A stretch of DNA of 64,000 nt from Temnothorax longispinosus (Eukaryota > Arthropoda > Insecta > Hymenoptera > Formicidae): positions 14,067,341-14,131,340 of the forward strand of contig NC_092368.1 in assembly GCF_030848805.1 (NCBI RefSeq). Direction: 5' to 3'. Below are positions 39,162-50,969 of this stretch, piece by piece. The position numbers were made by a program, and so were the translations under genes. Each line of letters begins with the position of its first letter. The stretch's first letter is position 1. Under the pieces are notes generated by a model that was not told the origin of the DNA, did not search any database, and was given only the letters and a program-made list of their open reading frames with translations.

Positions 39162-40266
39162 CACTGAAAAAAAAAATTACTAAAAAAAAAGAAAATTTCC
39201 TTAATTTTAATAAATGGCGAGTTTGCATACAACTGTGAACGTATTTTTTTAAATAAGAAACTTATTTACTTATTTAAAAAACATAATTCCCTTAATAAAG
39301 AAAATAATTTATTAATTATAACAAGTATTTACTGCAATACAGTCAATGGTTATTGAAATGTAATTTTTATTTTTTACTAATTAGTAATTTTCTAATTATA
39401 TTTATTACTTTCAATAAAATGCATTTTCTTATTAAGTAAAAAATTCATAAACTTGAAGAAGTATTTTGTACAATATATAGTCAATATTTATAGAGATATG
39501 AATCTTACTTTTTATAAGTTAGCGATTTTCTAATAATATTTATTTAATTTAAGAAAATAATTTTTCTATAAATTATTTTTACCTAGAAATAAAAACTTTT
39601 TAAAAATTTTTTAAAACATACTAAATTGGCATCCAAACGCCAAGAAATACTCTTGTAGAGGAGAGATTCTTCCACTTACGATAGTGGACTCTGTGGTTTT
39701 CGCCTCGCAGCGGGTCTGCTTATATATTATAGTTGGATATATTTTAAATTTGAGAAACGTTTCCCATCATACGCCGTCTAGCAGCGTCGCGCGTCGTTAC
39801 GAACTTATAGAATTCCGTCGAGTTAAAAATGCTTACAAATAAAATATTCCTTTCCTTTTTTGTCGAATATATTAACTTTATTTCAGTATACGTTTCCTCA
39901 AATGTAATAAATTACACTAAAGAAAATATTTATTTTTTTAAAGTACACTATTTATTATTTTTATAATTTTGGAAACGTGAATTTAAGCAAATATTTATTA
40001 AAATGCCATTTCTAAAATTAAAAGATTCGGATTTAGTATTTTAAAAATTTATTTACTGTATTTCAATAACTATTATACTGTAATATAGTAAACCTGAATT
40101 TGATTCAAGTAAATGTTTTAAGATGAAAACATTTTCTGATTTTAATGCTTCAGTTTACTATAGTCAAATTAATAAGTTTTACAATTTAACATTATTTATT
40201 TAAATTAAGTAAATCTAATTTTAGTAAATATATTTACTAAAAATAAGCAAATTTTTTTTTTCAGTG
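39162..40266. mobile_element. CACTGA-terminated element (1.1 kb), TA flanks
   Basis: TA then CACTGAAAAAAAAAAATTAC at the left; AATTTTTTTTTTTCAGTG then TA at the right. The subterminal regions are rich in TTTACTTA/TAAGTAAA words like those of the palindrome at 26971-27183. The centre (about 39,640-39,830) is a GC-richer unique segment. No transposase frame is seen; it is probably the longer, still non-autonomous member of the family. Confidence 0.75.
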
Positions 40267-40748
40267 TAGGTATTCAATGTCTGTTTCTGAATTAAAATCA
40301 TTATTCTGAAGTTGAATGTGTGCCATTTCAAAACCGCTTCGATAAAAATTTTTTCATTGTCTAAAATTTTAACGTTTTATTCGTAACCTTAAAATTTTGT
40401 TGAATTTGGTTTCGGTATTCCCATTGTATAACTGTCTTTGAGTGCATCATTGCCTCAATTGTAACGCTACCTCTACTTATATAAATTGTGTGACTTCTCG
40501 ATGTTTTTTTATCGCGGCTTCAATGCTCATCGTCGCGTTCTCTGAGCTGGTGGGTGACTTCACTTCTTTTGTTATTCGAGTTCTGAGTGTCATTTCTATT
40601 TCGATCACATTATAAATTGTGATCATTAGTCGCGTTTCACCTGGATTTTTTCGTAGAAAATAACACTCTTTTTAGACCACCAAATCTTGAAGTACTCGCT
40701 TATTTTTCGCCAGAGAATGTAAGATTATTTTGATTTCAACTGTTACCG

Positions 40749-40785
40749 CATCGCTGATGATGGCTCAAACCCCAAACGTCCGATG
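40749..40785 (+). ncRNA. Hammerhead-ribozyme-like motif, right arm (degraded core)
   Basis: CATCG, CTGATGA, a GG...CC stem II candidate, CAAAC in place of GAAAC, then GTC and CGATG. CATCG and CGATG can pair as stem I, and GTC would be the cleavage triplet. The G-to-C change in the GAAA box would be expected to abolish cleavage. It is the inverted partner of the left-arm motif. Confidence 0.4.
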
Positions 40786-40863
40786 TATAATTATGTAATT
40801 ATTAAAGATTGAGATATAACATTAACACATTGTCAATAGTATACTCTCAAAGCCCTTTTACTA

Positions 40864-43800
40864 TTCGTTACTTATTAATTTCAATATCGAGAGTCCCTTG
40901 TTTTATTCCCACTTGCTAAAATCTCTTACAGTACTATTGATTCAAATCTTTCTAAATTGTTTTCGGCTTCCGATATTTTATGCAACCATGTTTTTTTTCT
41001 AAAGAAAAAAGAAAGGAATAAAAAAAGGCAAAAAATTGAATTATTATTCAATTACTTATCAAATATCGAAAAAAGCTCGAAGTAAACCGAAATACGTTTG
41101 GCGTTATGTGCAATTTATTTCTTACATCATATTGCACACATCTCCATTACGACTTTTTAAGCTTGTAAATTTTGAAAATCAATATTATATCCACCAACAA
41201 CAGTATCAACAACAAAAGCTATAGATCGTTTGCAACTAACACAAGAAAGTAGATTTCCACCCTAACGCCGTCATTTAACTTATGTACAAGCTTCTAAAAA
41301 CGGAGCACGTATGAATTCTTCATAACGACCTGCCTGTCGGTCGTCTTTCGTTTCGAGCACATGCGTGGAATCTTGAAGCATGGAAGCGCCACTTATGTCC
41401 CGTTGAATGATGCATCGGTCAATCAATCGGCCGCGACGCTTATGTGCATCGCCCGTGTGCAATTGGCACGAATTGCATGCAAGCGAAAAATTCCTATATT
41501 CCGATAAAGCCGTCACGCAGCATGCGGTAACGGGGTTATCGATTTCGAGGTATAGCGATGACACGTATGCGCAACCCTTATTTTAATAAGAGATATCTGA
41601 GACCGACTGAGGAGCGACTAATCGCAAGATTCAATAATTAAACCATGGAACTTGCAATAAAATTACTGCCGTACATCAGGTGCGCATCGATCTATCATAA
41701 AATGCATTCAATTATTGAATTTTCCCGTTGCACCATGGCAACTCGCATTTTGCTCGCGTATCTGCACCGCCCGCCATCAGTTTCGTGTTAATTAAATCAA
41801 CCATGATTAATTAATTCATTACGTAAAGACCGACGTAACTAACAACGGACGGCGATAACAAGTATTATTATCTATCGAATGAGTTGGGGATGGCATCCAT
41901 GTTAAAACTTTAATAGATTTAATCCTTATTTAATACGCTTAAGGATAAAATGAAACAAAAAACTTGAAAAATTTAAGGATTAAATGACCTAAGCGTTTAA
42001 AGAAAAAACAAAGAAATTATAAGTTTTTAAAACCTCATAAATCCAAAAATCAGGGAATTCAAGGATGCAATAGTCAAGTAACCAAAAATCTAAAGATAAA
42101 AATTAATGCATTTTTTAAGAAAAAAAAATTGAGAAAAATTGAAGAATACTGTCTTTGTAATTTTTAAATATCAGATTTTCTCCCCATTCTCCTACAAAAA
42201 GTGTAGATTAATATACCTACAGGTCAACAAGAGTGGAACAAGATTTTATTTGGACAAATTTTTATTACATGTACATATGTTGTACAACACACCTAACGCC
42301 ATACGTATTTTTGCGCTGAGGTATTATCTCGTAAATCAACACCTGTGTTTAAAACAAAAACATTAAAAGCGTCTTCGTCCAAAACTGATCAAATTGCATC
42401 GAATTAAATTGTATAGAAATAGTATTAAATTAAAAAAAAATAATACTTTGAATTTAATACTCTGAATTTAATAATGAAAATTTAATACTTTTAATGAATT
42501 TTATTAAAAGTTTTATTTGCGTATCAATTTGAGTCCAGATACGGACTCTCACATCTATACAAGCATCCTGTCAGGTGCACTTTCAAAACCGTCGAAACGC
42601 GTGTACAACGCGAAATAATAAAAAAAATAGTAGGATTTACTCATCAAAATAATAAGTTTGCACCAATTGCAGGCATTTGTCGCGACAAAGAGTTAGCCGA
42701 CCTAAGTCCACAGCTTACAGCTGTAGAGTCAGCCTAGCTTTTGCTTAAACTTACGTCCGCTCGTGCTTGATTACGACACAATTTCATCGGACTATTCAAG
42801 GTACTCCAGGATCTCCGAGCTTTGGTTTGCTCTTGAATTCCTGGATACTCACGCTCTTAATCCTGCAAGTCTTACAGGGTATGACTTAACCAAGACTTGG
42901 CTTTTGATTTGGTAAAACAATACTCATACATAATGATTTCCGTCGACCAGGACTCGATTAAACCATCAGTCTTTGAGGTCTGTTAAATAAAAAATAATGC
43001 TTTACTAATAATCAAACATTATATGTCATAAAAATACAATAATATATGTCATTTATCAATTTTTGATATTTTTAAGAATTTCAGTATTTCAAATAAAAAC
43101 TCGAAAGATATTGTTTTATTTTCAAAAGCTAATTTTCTACAAAGATCTTTTTAAACAGAACAAACAAGTGTTTAAGCTAAAATACCTCTACATCCTCTTT
43201 TTAATTTAAGAATTATGCGCCAAAAACTTTCTAAGCAGATATTCTGTAATTACATATAATTTATAAATAACCTCATGAAAGAGACTCGACATTAAACATG
43301 TTAATATTAATGTTTAGAATTTCCCTTTAAAAAGATACAATATGCACAACATTAAAAATTTGCTTTCTGAACAACAATGTATATTCGGATTCGTTTCAAG
43401 AATACTCGCTATTATATTTTTTTTGCTTATCTTACTCCATGTCTGGCTAATTCGGGTCATTGAATATTTTCCCTCTCACGCCGTTAACAAGCCAAACTGC
43501 AAAATTATTGGTTGTAGAACATTCTCGAAAACCGGCGGCGGCGACGCGACGCAGACGGTGAGAGCGAAGAGAAATGAGGATGCGGCGTAAGAGAGACGAG
43601 GTTTGCAGCGCCGCGCTGCTAAAGTTTGTTTTTCATCCCGCCTAACCAGGTGGGAGTTCTCTAATTAAAGCAGGAGCGTTTGGCATTCGGCAATTAAAAA
43701 GCGCGAACTTCAAAGGCCAATTGAAACGCAGCTCGATTTTACATCACCTGTCGTACGCAATCGTCGAGAGATGAAAGGCGGGCGCTACGCGAACGCGATG

Positions 43801-44364
43801 CGATTCTCGCGCTCGGATGCATTGAAATCTTTGAGTTTCTTTCTAAACTTCTATCTTTCCATCGTCCTTTTCATCTTTTATCTCTCTTCCATCAAAAGCC
43901 ATCCACAACATATTTGAAAAATACATTTCGATATCGATAACCTTCTCACATATCTCGATCCAATAAAAAACGAATTAAAAGATTCGATCGAAAGATTCAG
44001 ATCGAATTTAAAAAGATTCAACCTAAAACTGAGTTAAATAAAAGACAGTTAAAATCTAAATTGAGTTTTATACGCATGGATAATAATATTTTGCAACAGA
44101 ACAATTCACAATGATGCCTGAATCATGCTTGTTCATGTATAAAAATCCTCACTTTTAAATGTACCTATACATACGAATATGTACATAAAATATGTTCAAA
44201 ATTACAAACAGTTAGTACAGACAAAAAGAAATTCCTAGTTATATATTAAGGTATTAAGAAGAGAAGAAATTGGCTATACACATAAAAACTTAAATGCGAA
44301 TTTGAAGGATTAAAAAGTGACTGCGTGTCAATCAAGAAAATTAAAAAATAAGAATTAATCCTAT
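40864..44364. other. No gene recognised
   Basis: AT-rich with GC-moderate islands near 41,280-41,580, 41,640-41,850, 42,660-42,960 and 43,500-43,830. A 94-codon minus frame (41280-41564) is open but has no known domain. The islands contain TAATTA-type homeodomain words and could be intronic enhancers; no direct support. Confidence 0.45.
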
Positions 44365-44480
44365 ACAAGGTGTTCCATTTTAAATGCCCTACTTTAAATA
44401 GTGTAAAGAAAATACATTGTTCCTTTGCAAAAGTGACATGAAGTTGCATATTAGAAATTACACAATTTTTTTGCAAAGCA
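44365..44480. mobile_element. Possible truncated transposon end
   Basis: TATACAAGGTGTTCCATTTTA resembles the ACAGGGTGTTC end type found at 38149 and 50970, without a partner end. The right limit is arbitrary. Confidence 0.3.
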
Positions 44481-45193
44481 CAACAATGTGTTTTTTTTTA
44501 CACCAATTGATTCAAATAATAAAATTTTTCGTAAATTTTACGTGCATTCATCATTTATGATATACGATTTAAGATAAATTTTGACTCAAGGAAATAATAT
44601 AATTTCTTTATTTCCTTCTTGATCATAGATAAAGTATAAATGTAATTAAAATATACTTAAAATATCAAAGCAAACAAATTGGCAAGAAAAAATTAAAACC
44701 TATAAAAAAACTATTGCTTTTCGACCTTTTTGATTTCCCTTTCAGTTTTATACACGACGCCGTGACTAAAAAAAGTTTGCCTCTATCTTCCGATAATCCC
44801 TGTTCCTTTGAATAACCGCAAACGTCCATCTAATCGTTTTACCGACCGCGATCACTTTACTTTTGGTTGAGACGCGATCAGAGGATATATGAATATTAAA
44901 AGCGGCTTTTCACTGTGATGAATATTGATAACGAAGCGCACAGTGCGCAACATACAACAAGTGAAATGATCGTTTGACGGATTACCGGGATGGAGCCCCC
45001 TTTAGAGGATCACCCCTTGTACGTATTAATCTATGCAACTAACTATTCTCGATATCGATAATTCTACCATTACCCACTCTCTTGTGTCTCTCTTGTGTGT
45101 CTTAAGATTAAAACCGCTTCAGTATTGTTGCCGCACCAACATTGTAATGCATTTAAAAAAAAATCCCGCTCAGAACACTGAAGTTAAACTTGC

Positions 45194-45233
45194 ATAATTA
45201 TCCCAGGATATCCGGATTATCCGGGATAATTAT
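45194..45233. repeat. 40-bp nested palindrome
   Basis: ATAATTATCCC pairs with GGGATAATTAT across 18 bases, and the spacer itself contains GGATATCC and GGATTATCC. It would form a cruciform or hairpin; no terminator role is implied in a eukaryotic context. Confidence 0.7.
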
Positions 45234-46276
45234 AGTATGTGCTTAACAAATATTTTCTACACACGCAGACACGCAAGCAGACACGCAAGGTTCATAATAC
45301 ATAAAGTAAAACATTTAAGTAATGAATAGGGCAGCTCATTACGGCGAGAACCGTTTTCTTTCGGATGTCGGCGTCGCTTAGTTGGTCGATCGCGCTGCAG
45401 CCAAACGCTCTTTGTTCCATCCGCCATTGTGTGTCGTGCGGTTATCAGGCGCACAGGGATAATTCGATGCCCAGACACAATGGAATCGCGGATCGCTGTT
45501 GGAAAATCGTCTGCGATTCTGCACCGCGTTTCATGCTTTTGAGACGCCGGATTGCTGATGCTGATTAATTAGGTGTCCCCGCTATACCTGTAGTCCGCAT
45601 TAATCACATGACCATTAAACCCGAAATATCGACGGTAGCTGTTCTAGCTATTTTTATACATAACTGTATCTCTCTTTATGGTAGCGCGTTTTATTCGTTT
45701 AATCCTTCGAACCCAATCATAACGATTGTGCGCTTCCTGCAGGCAGGAAAGATGACGATGATAACGTGTTTAAACTTTAGATTTGTACAAATTACTTTTT
45801 GGTACAAATTACTTTAACGATATTCGTATTAAAACTTACAAGTCGAAAATAGCCAATTCAAATTCCTTATACTTATAGGATTGATAACATTTTTATTTAT
45901 AAAAACAAAATATATGTCAGAGCAGTTTCCTCGATATATCAATATAAAAATATAATTCATCAAATTCTTAAATATCAACATATACGCGTAACATTAACCC
46001 TAGAGAGGTAATATGAATTTTCTCATACGTGAAAGGCCAAGCGGGGTATTAAATTACCCCAAACTTGTACCGCGTGTATAATGTTTCTATTTGTTGTTAG
46101 ACAACTTTTTAATAGATAATTTTGTTTGTTCTTTAATAGGGAAGACGATAGTAGTCATCAATTTGCGGTAGTAAAAAAAAAACAGTAAAAAAATCTCGAA
46201 AAACAAAACAAAGAACCAAAAATTGGGTTGAAATGACTTTTTAATAAAAAATGTTGTAGTTTTTCATAAAATTCAC

Positions 46277-46442
46277 CGATTTTAAAAAATCCAACGGAGC
46301 TCGCGGAAAGCTGCGCGAGCGGCGGCTGCTCCGCCTTCTTGAAGCCGAAGGCGAACACGAGAATGGCGCATACCAGCACGATACCCACGGGGATCGCGTA
46401 TACGTATTGCGAGTGCTGCAGCAGCAGGCCGATGTGATCCAT
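46277..46442 (-). CDS. First-exon-like segment encoding a short membrane anchor, possibly captured by a piggyBac-type element
   Basis: The minus strand has a perfect Kozak start (GCCGCCATGG) at 46442. The reading begins MDHIGLLLQHSQYVYA and continues with a hydrophobic helix at about residues 16-33 (IPVGIVLVCAILVFAF), then GFKKAEQPP and a Ser/Ala-rich stretch. The positive residues after the helix suggest a cytosolic C-terminus. A plausible splice donor (ATCG before GTGAAT) ends the exon at 46277, giving 55 codons plus one base; a weaker donor (GTTGGA) after residue 49 is the alternative. The segment is GC-rich against AT-rich surroundings, as expected of a 5' exon, and the sequence upstream carries an ACG/ATG trinucleotide repeat like a leader. 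I do not recognise the family. It sits between piggyBac-like ends, so it may be a copied exon rather than a working gene. No downstream exon was identified. Confidence 0.4.
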
Positions 46443-46537
46443 GGCGGCGCGCGACGTTGCTCGCGGGGCGATGAGCGTGTCGACCGGGGCACCCTGTGCG
46501 CGTACCCGCGGAAACGATACACGGACGATGACGGTGC

Positions 46538-46568
46538 AACGACGACGACGACGATGACGATGACGACA
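46538..46568. repeat. ACG/ATG trinucleotide repeat
   Basis: An imperfect run of ACG and ATG triplets lies in the GC-rich interior of the piggyBac-flanked segment, just upstream (minus strand) of the Kozak ATG. On the minus strand it reads as CGT/CAT triplets, which would lie in the leader of the exon-like segment. Confidence 0.7.
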
Positions 46569-47929
46569 ACACGTAGCGGTGAACCACAGACGGATTTTGA
46601 AAGACGAATAGACAACCTTCAAGGGCATGTAAGCGACTTTTTCGTTTCTTAAAAAAAACATATTTCTTTGAACGTCTAAAGCAGAGGAAATGACGAAAAA
46701 CTGTCGGATGGAAAAAATCGCAAAAAATGGAAAGTAAAACAGATTCTGCCGATTATTATTTATTTGAAAGGTAGTCAAAAGTTATAAAAGTATATGGAAA
46801 CAGTAAAATTAACTCCACAAAAACTTTACAAAGTTTTAATCAGTTGCTGTGCAAGAACAGCAAAAATGAAATAATTGACGGAATCTTAAAGAATTATATA
46901 TGAAACAGGGATAGAATTTTCCGGGGAGTGCTATAAATTGTATAATTTTTTGTTACCAATTTTCACAAAAAATCTGAAATATATTTTACTGTGATAAAAG
47001 TCGAACGTAAATAACGGTTAAGTAGGGGTACTACGTTACCCCAAACGATTTTCTTTTTCGGTCACAGCTGCTGCACGGATCTAACGCACTCGCTTAATGA
47101 CGGAGGTCAACTGCCGGATGACTAAACTAAATTATGGTTAGGGTCTCAGTATGAAAACTAACCTTCCTAAGTCAGGGGCGTAATTTGAATTTCGCGTGGG
47201 GCAACGTATTATCCCACATTACCTTTCTAGGGTTAATTTGCGTATACAATTAAAATAAAATAAAAATAATTTTTAATTTAGATTTTTGAAAATGACGTGC
47301 AATAAAACTTCCATTGAATCCAGATTAATTTTTTTGCATTTTATATTCTATCCTTTTCTAATATAAATTACGGAGAAATGTAATCAAAGTTCTTTATAAC
47401 TCTATATACTATAATTACACAACTATATACTATAATATACTATACCTAATACTATTACTCTATAACTCTATATATATCAAGTCAGTGGCAAAACAGTCGT
47501 CGCGTAGGTATGTTAAGTGTTGACGCGATTACAGTCGTGGTGTTATTTTACGTGACGAATTCGGAAATACGATAATCCCACTCGCGGAAGAGCGTGATGG
47601 CCGATAGTGGACTGCAACGGGCTGCAAGGGGCTGTAAGGGGCTGCAAGTGACGCAGTCCACTGCATTATATTGCGGAGATAGAGGATCTCCGATGATATA
47701 TCATGTATCGTGACGCGAGCTCGTGCTCTGACTCGCGCTGCGACAGTGATGGCCTTCGAGTCAATAGCCGCCGCACGAAATGAAAGGATTATATATTATG
47801 TATATATGTATAATTCAAAATTATCGCAATTTTTCGTATCCAAGATGATTAAAAACACCATGAAATTTAACACGCTGACAAAACAACTATAAGTTCGTAA
47901 TCAATGTCGCGGTAGAAATATTTTTTGTG

Positions 47930-48123
47930 ACAATAATGACTTTAATTGGATCAAACTGGCTACTTTTATTCAATATGATGAAAATCAATGGTCGAAACGT
48001 CGTCGTGACGATTATATAAATTATAATTATTTGGCCAGTTAGGTCGAACAAAAACGACTTTTGTTATATAAATTATATTGGATAAAGATAGCCAGTTAAG
48101 TCAAATTAGAAAGTCATTATTGT
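47930..48123. mobile_element. Inverted-repeat element containing a GAAACGTC motif
   Basis: ACAATAATGACTTTAATTGG and AACTGGCTACTTTTATTCAA at the left pair with the right arm, whose complement reads AATAATGACTTTCTAATTTG, ACTTAACTGGCTATCTTTAT. About 195 bp. TGATGA (near 47,980) followed by GTCGAAACGTC recalls a decayed hammerhead core, but the leading C is lost. Confidence 0.65.
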
Positions 48124-48339
48124 TAGTTATTTACTGACGAAGCAAAGTCTTATGTTTGGTGCCGATATACTTTTATTATTATTTTAAATCATACATATAT
48201 TAATATATTAATATTCTAAATACTTTTATCATTATTCATATAATCATAACACTTTTACATTAATTTATTGATAGTATGTGCGAATAGAGTACAAACACAA
48301 TTTTTTACACACAACTCGTGAACGAATGACTAACTATAT

Positions 48340-48480
48340 AGGGTGTTTAACTATAAGTTATTGTGGCCAAACTTTAAACCCTCTATTTTAAAATATTATA
48401 GTCTTAAAATAATCTTCTTCTGAATCTCAACGTTGAATTAAAATATTTTCTATTTCTATACAGATCCTTATTTATAGATT
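48340..48480. mobile_element. Possible truncated AGGGTGTTT-end fragment
   Basis: TATATAGGGTGTTTAACTATAAGT looks like a transposon end of the same general class as that at 50970. No complementary end was found. Length is a guess. Confidence 0.3.
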
Positions 48481-48840
48481 AAACAAAACGTATTGGTTTA
48501 AGTTCTTAAACTGCACGATAATAAAGTAAAACAAACGTTCCACGGAAGATTATAAGCTTGCAGGAACTTTCGAATTTACAAGGAGAAATCTTTAATCGGT
48601 TAATAAAATTTTAATTTTCCATCAGGAAACGCATGTGTGCCCCCCGCATTACTTATTCACCGATCCAATCCAATATTTTACGCAAAGCTGCTAACTCATA
48701 AACCGGCAGTATCTAAAAAATTTACATCGTTAAAGTGTTTCAAAAAAAAATTATTACTTGTTCACGTTACTAATTATTGCGGGCCAATTTATTGCGGAAG
48801 CATTTCAAGTCGCTTCCATATTCCGTTATATATAAATTAA

Positions 48841-50532
48841 TTCTCAACAATTATCGTACGCGAGGTTCACCGCCATCGCTAGCTAAGTTACTTTGCATTT
48901 AATAATAGCGAACGTGCGATTCCGCGGTGGTAATTACAAAAACGCGATATCTTCCGGTTGGCCGTTATGTATTACAATTGCAGCTGTCTAACAGTAATTA
49001 CGCACGATAGGAACGATTCATGCTTCGCCTGATCACTGTTGTCACGTTCGCTTGACTGTAAAACGTTCAACTTTTATATTTACTTTTTTTGTCTGCCTAT
49101 AATATATATTATCTAATTTCCACAAGTTAATAACTGTCTTTCCATCATTCTGCAATTAAAAAAATAGTTTGTATTGCATTCTGTCATTCTTTACATAAAT
49201 ATTTTTAATCCATGTACAAATAACACTTTATTGCACATAAAGTTAAATAGAGATTTCATAAATTGAACACGCAATGGCGCGAAAAATTAAATTAAAATAA
49301 CAAAGCGCAGGTCATAAAAATCACAAGTGCGAAAACATCTGCCGAAAGGCAGATCTTCTCGGACCCCGGGCTTTGCACTTATCTCAGCCGACGCGACGAG
49401 AGCGGCTCGAGTACAGCACTCACTATATACTGACACGCTATACTGACTCGGATATAAGGCACGAGCTGCGCGCTCCTCGTCCTCACGAGTCTTATATATC
49501 GCTCCACAGTGTCTCGCATGCCTTTCATTTCGTCCTTTACGGTACTTCCGTCATGATTTACGGCGTATCCGCATGAGGAACGACGGCATCGCCGCGCGCA
49601 CCTCGCTCGCTCGCTCGTCCGCTTTCGCGTCTCTTCCTTCCTTTCTTCCTTCCTCCCGCTACGGTTTCCCGTCGCGTGAGTGTATCTCGCCTGTAATTTT
49701 CTCGTCGACAGTCGCGAGATGCCGGGGGGAAAGGATGCTCCAAAGGGCGCCTTTGACCCGACTTCGACGGAAGTCGTGTAACGTCGCGTCGCGGCTGCCT
49801 TCGAGTTCTCCTTCAATGCGGTGGATCGGTAGCGATAAGGGATACGGCGGATCACTGGCAGATAAATGCGACAGACATCCTCGGAATCCCTGATTCCGGC
49901 ACGTTAAGTATCAAGTTCAAAATATCTGCAGGATGCTCGAAAACTATATGCAATATAATCTTCATCTTTCTTTCATTCATTTAAAGTGGATCTCTTCTTA
50001 ACGCAATTTCACTGATCCCTGTACGCCAAATGACTCAGCTAGTATATAACTTATTCTTTATTTAATTTAAGTTAGTCTTTAAATCCTCAGCTAAGACACG
50101 AGAGCATACACAGATGTTTCTGCCTTTGGTCTCAGAGTTTGTTGCCAATTTATTTTTGTAAAATTATTGTATTATAGATTTTGATAAAATAATCCAAATG
50201 CAAATACAACCATTTTTTTGTATTAATACAAAAAGGCTAATTAAAGGCGGTTGAAAATGACTAAAGTAAATGAGGAAAACGTTCCATTTAATTGTGTAAA
50301 ATCAAACAAAAGAATTATTTACCTAGCATTGACGTTTGCAGTCAAATTAACCTTGTAAATTTCTACATTAATGTAAACTGTAAATTCTATTATACGCGCG
50401 ATTATTGGTTTTTTATAAAAATTATATATAAACTGAAATCCTACAAATTCTCTCTATTCTACATATAAATCATGTAGAAATTGATTTGATACATTGACCT
50501 TTGATATGCCGCTATGATATGTAATTCACACT

Positions 50533-50535
<3 letters not shown>
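48841..50535. other. No gene recognised; GC-rich island
   Basis: An island at about 49,360-49,890 is CpG-rich with CTCG and TTCC short repeats. Open frames on both strands (158 codons minus at 49379-49855, 106 plus at 49573-49893) overlap and resemble nothing known. A promoter or first-exon region is possible but unproven. Confidence 0.4.
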
Positions 50536-50599
<64 letters not shown>

Positions 50600-50601
50600 C
50601 A
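50536..50601. repeat. CA microsatellite
   Basis: About 32 CA units interrupted once by an extra C (ACACCACAC) near 50,575. Confidence 0.97.
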
Positions 50602-50969
50602 GAAACTTTCTATAAGCGCTTTATCAAAGTTTTAAACAATTGGGAATATACTGTCATTATGCATTACATAATAACTCCATAATCACTTTTTCGACAACTA
50701 CCCATCGACTACCCATTGTTGCGTGAGATTGCCGTTTGTTTGCCATGTAATTAGTGTCGAGGAGGTATGAACTAATTATTAGCGCAGGTTGTAAAACAAG
50801 CGTTCTCTAATATACATCCATTGCTAATTAATTGCTAGCAACAATTAGTAATTAGATAACTTGTGTTAATCAACATCACGTTGCTATTAGAATATCTTTG
50901 AGCAGTTTTTATCAATTACTGTCACAAATTTTTATACTATGCCTAGAGGTGTAAATTATTATATAGGAA

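Larger units (their letters stand above)
37890..40863. mobile_element. Composite inverted-repeat element with hammerhead-like motifs, interrupted by younger insertions
   Basis: Left arm about 37890-39161, right arm about 40269-40863. Shared, inverted landmarks from outside inward: GGCTTTTGAGAGTATA / GGGCTTTGAGAGTATA; CATC(A)AGYGATGCGGTAACA; CGAGTAC; GAAAAAATCCA; TAATGATCA(T/C)AATTTATAATG; GAAATAG(G/A)AATGACACTCAG; CAGAGAACGCGA; CACTCAAAGACAGT; and AATACCGAAACCAAATTCAA. The left arm is lengthened by a hairpin insertion (38076-38147) and a MITE (38149-38555); the loop is occupied by a CACTG-family element (39162-40266). No reverse transcriptase or transposase is visible. Inverted terminal copies plus hammerhead motifs recall Penelope-like retroelement pseudo-LTRs, but that is inference. 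Confidence 0.8.
45994..47236. mobile_element. Non-autonomous piggyBac-type element with TTAA flanks and gene-like cargo
   Basis: The left end reads TTAA then CCCTAGAGAGGTAATATG. The right end, read on the other strand, is TTAA then CCCTAGAAAGGTAATGTG. TTAA target duplication and CCCTAGAAAG-like termini are characteristic of the piggyBac superfamily. The element proper is 45998-47232 (1,235 bp). Subterminal copies of ACCCCAAAC occur near both ends (about 46040 and 47040). No transposase reading frame is visible. The interior holds the GC-rich exon-like segment at 46277-46442. The alternative is two separate piggyBac remnants flanking a host exon by chance. Confidence 0.75.

Noticed and set aside
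41280..41564. 94-codon minus-strand frame
   Set aside because: Open but without a known domain, clear start context or splice signals.
49379..49855. 158-codon minus-strand frame in a GC-rich island
   Set aside because: Arg/Ser-rich, overlapped by similar frames on the other strand, with no recognisable motif or splice context.
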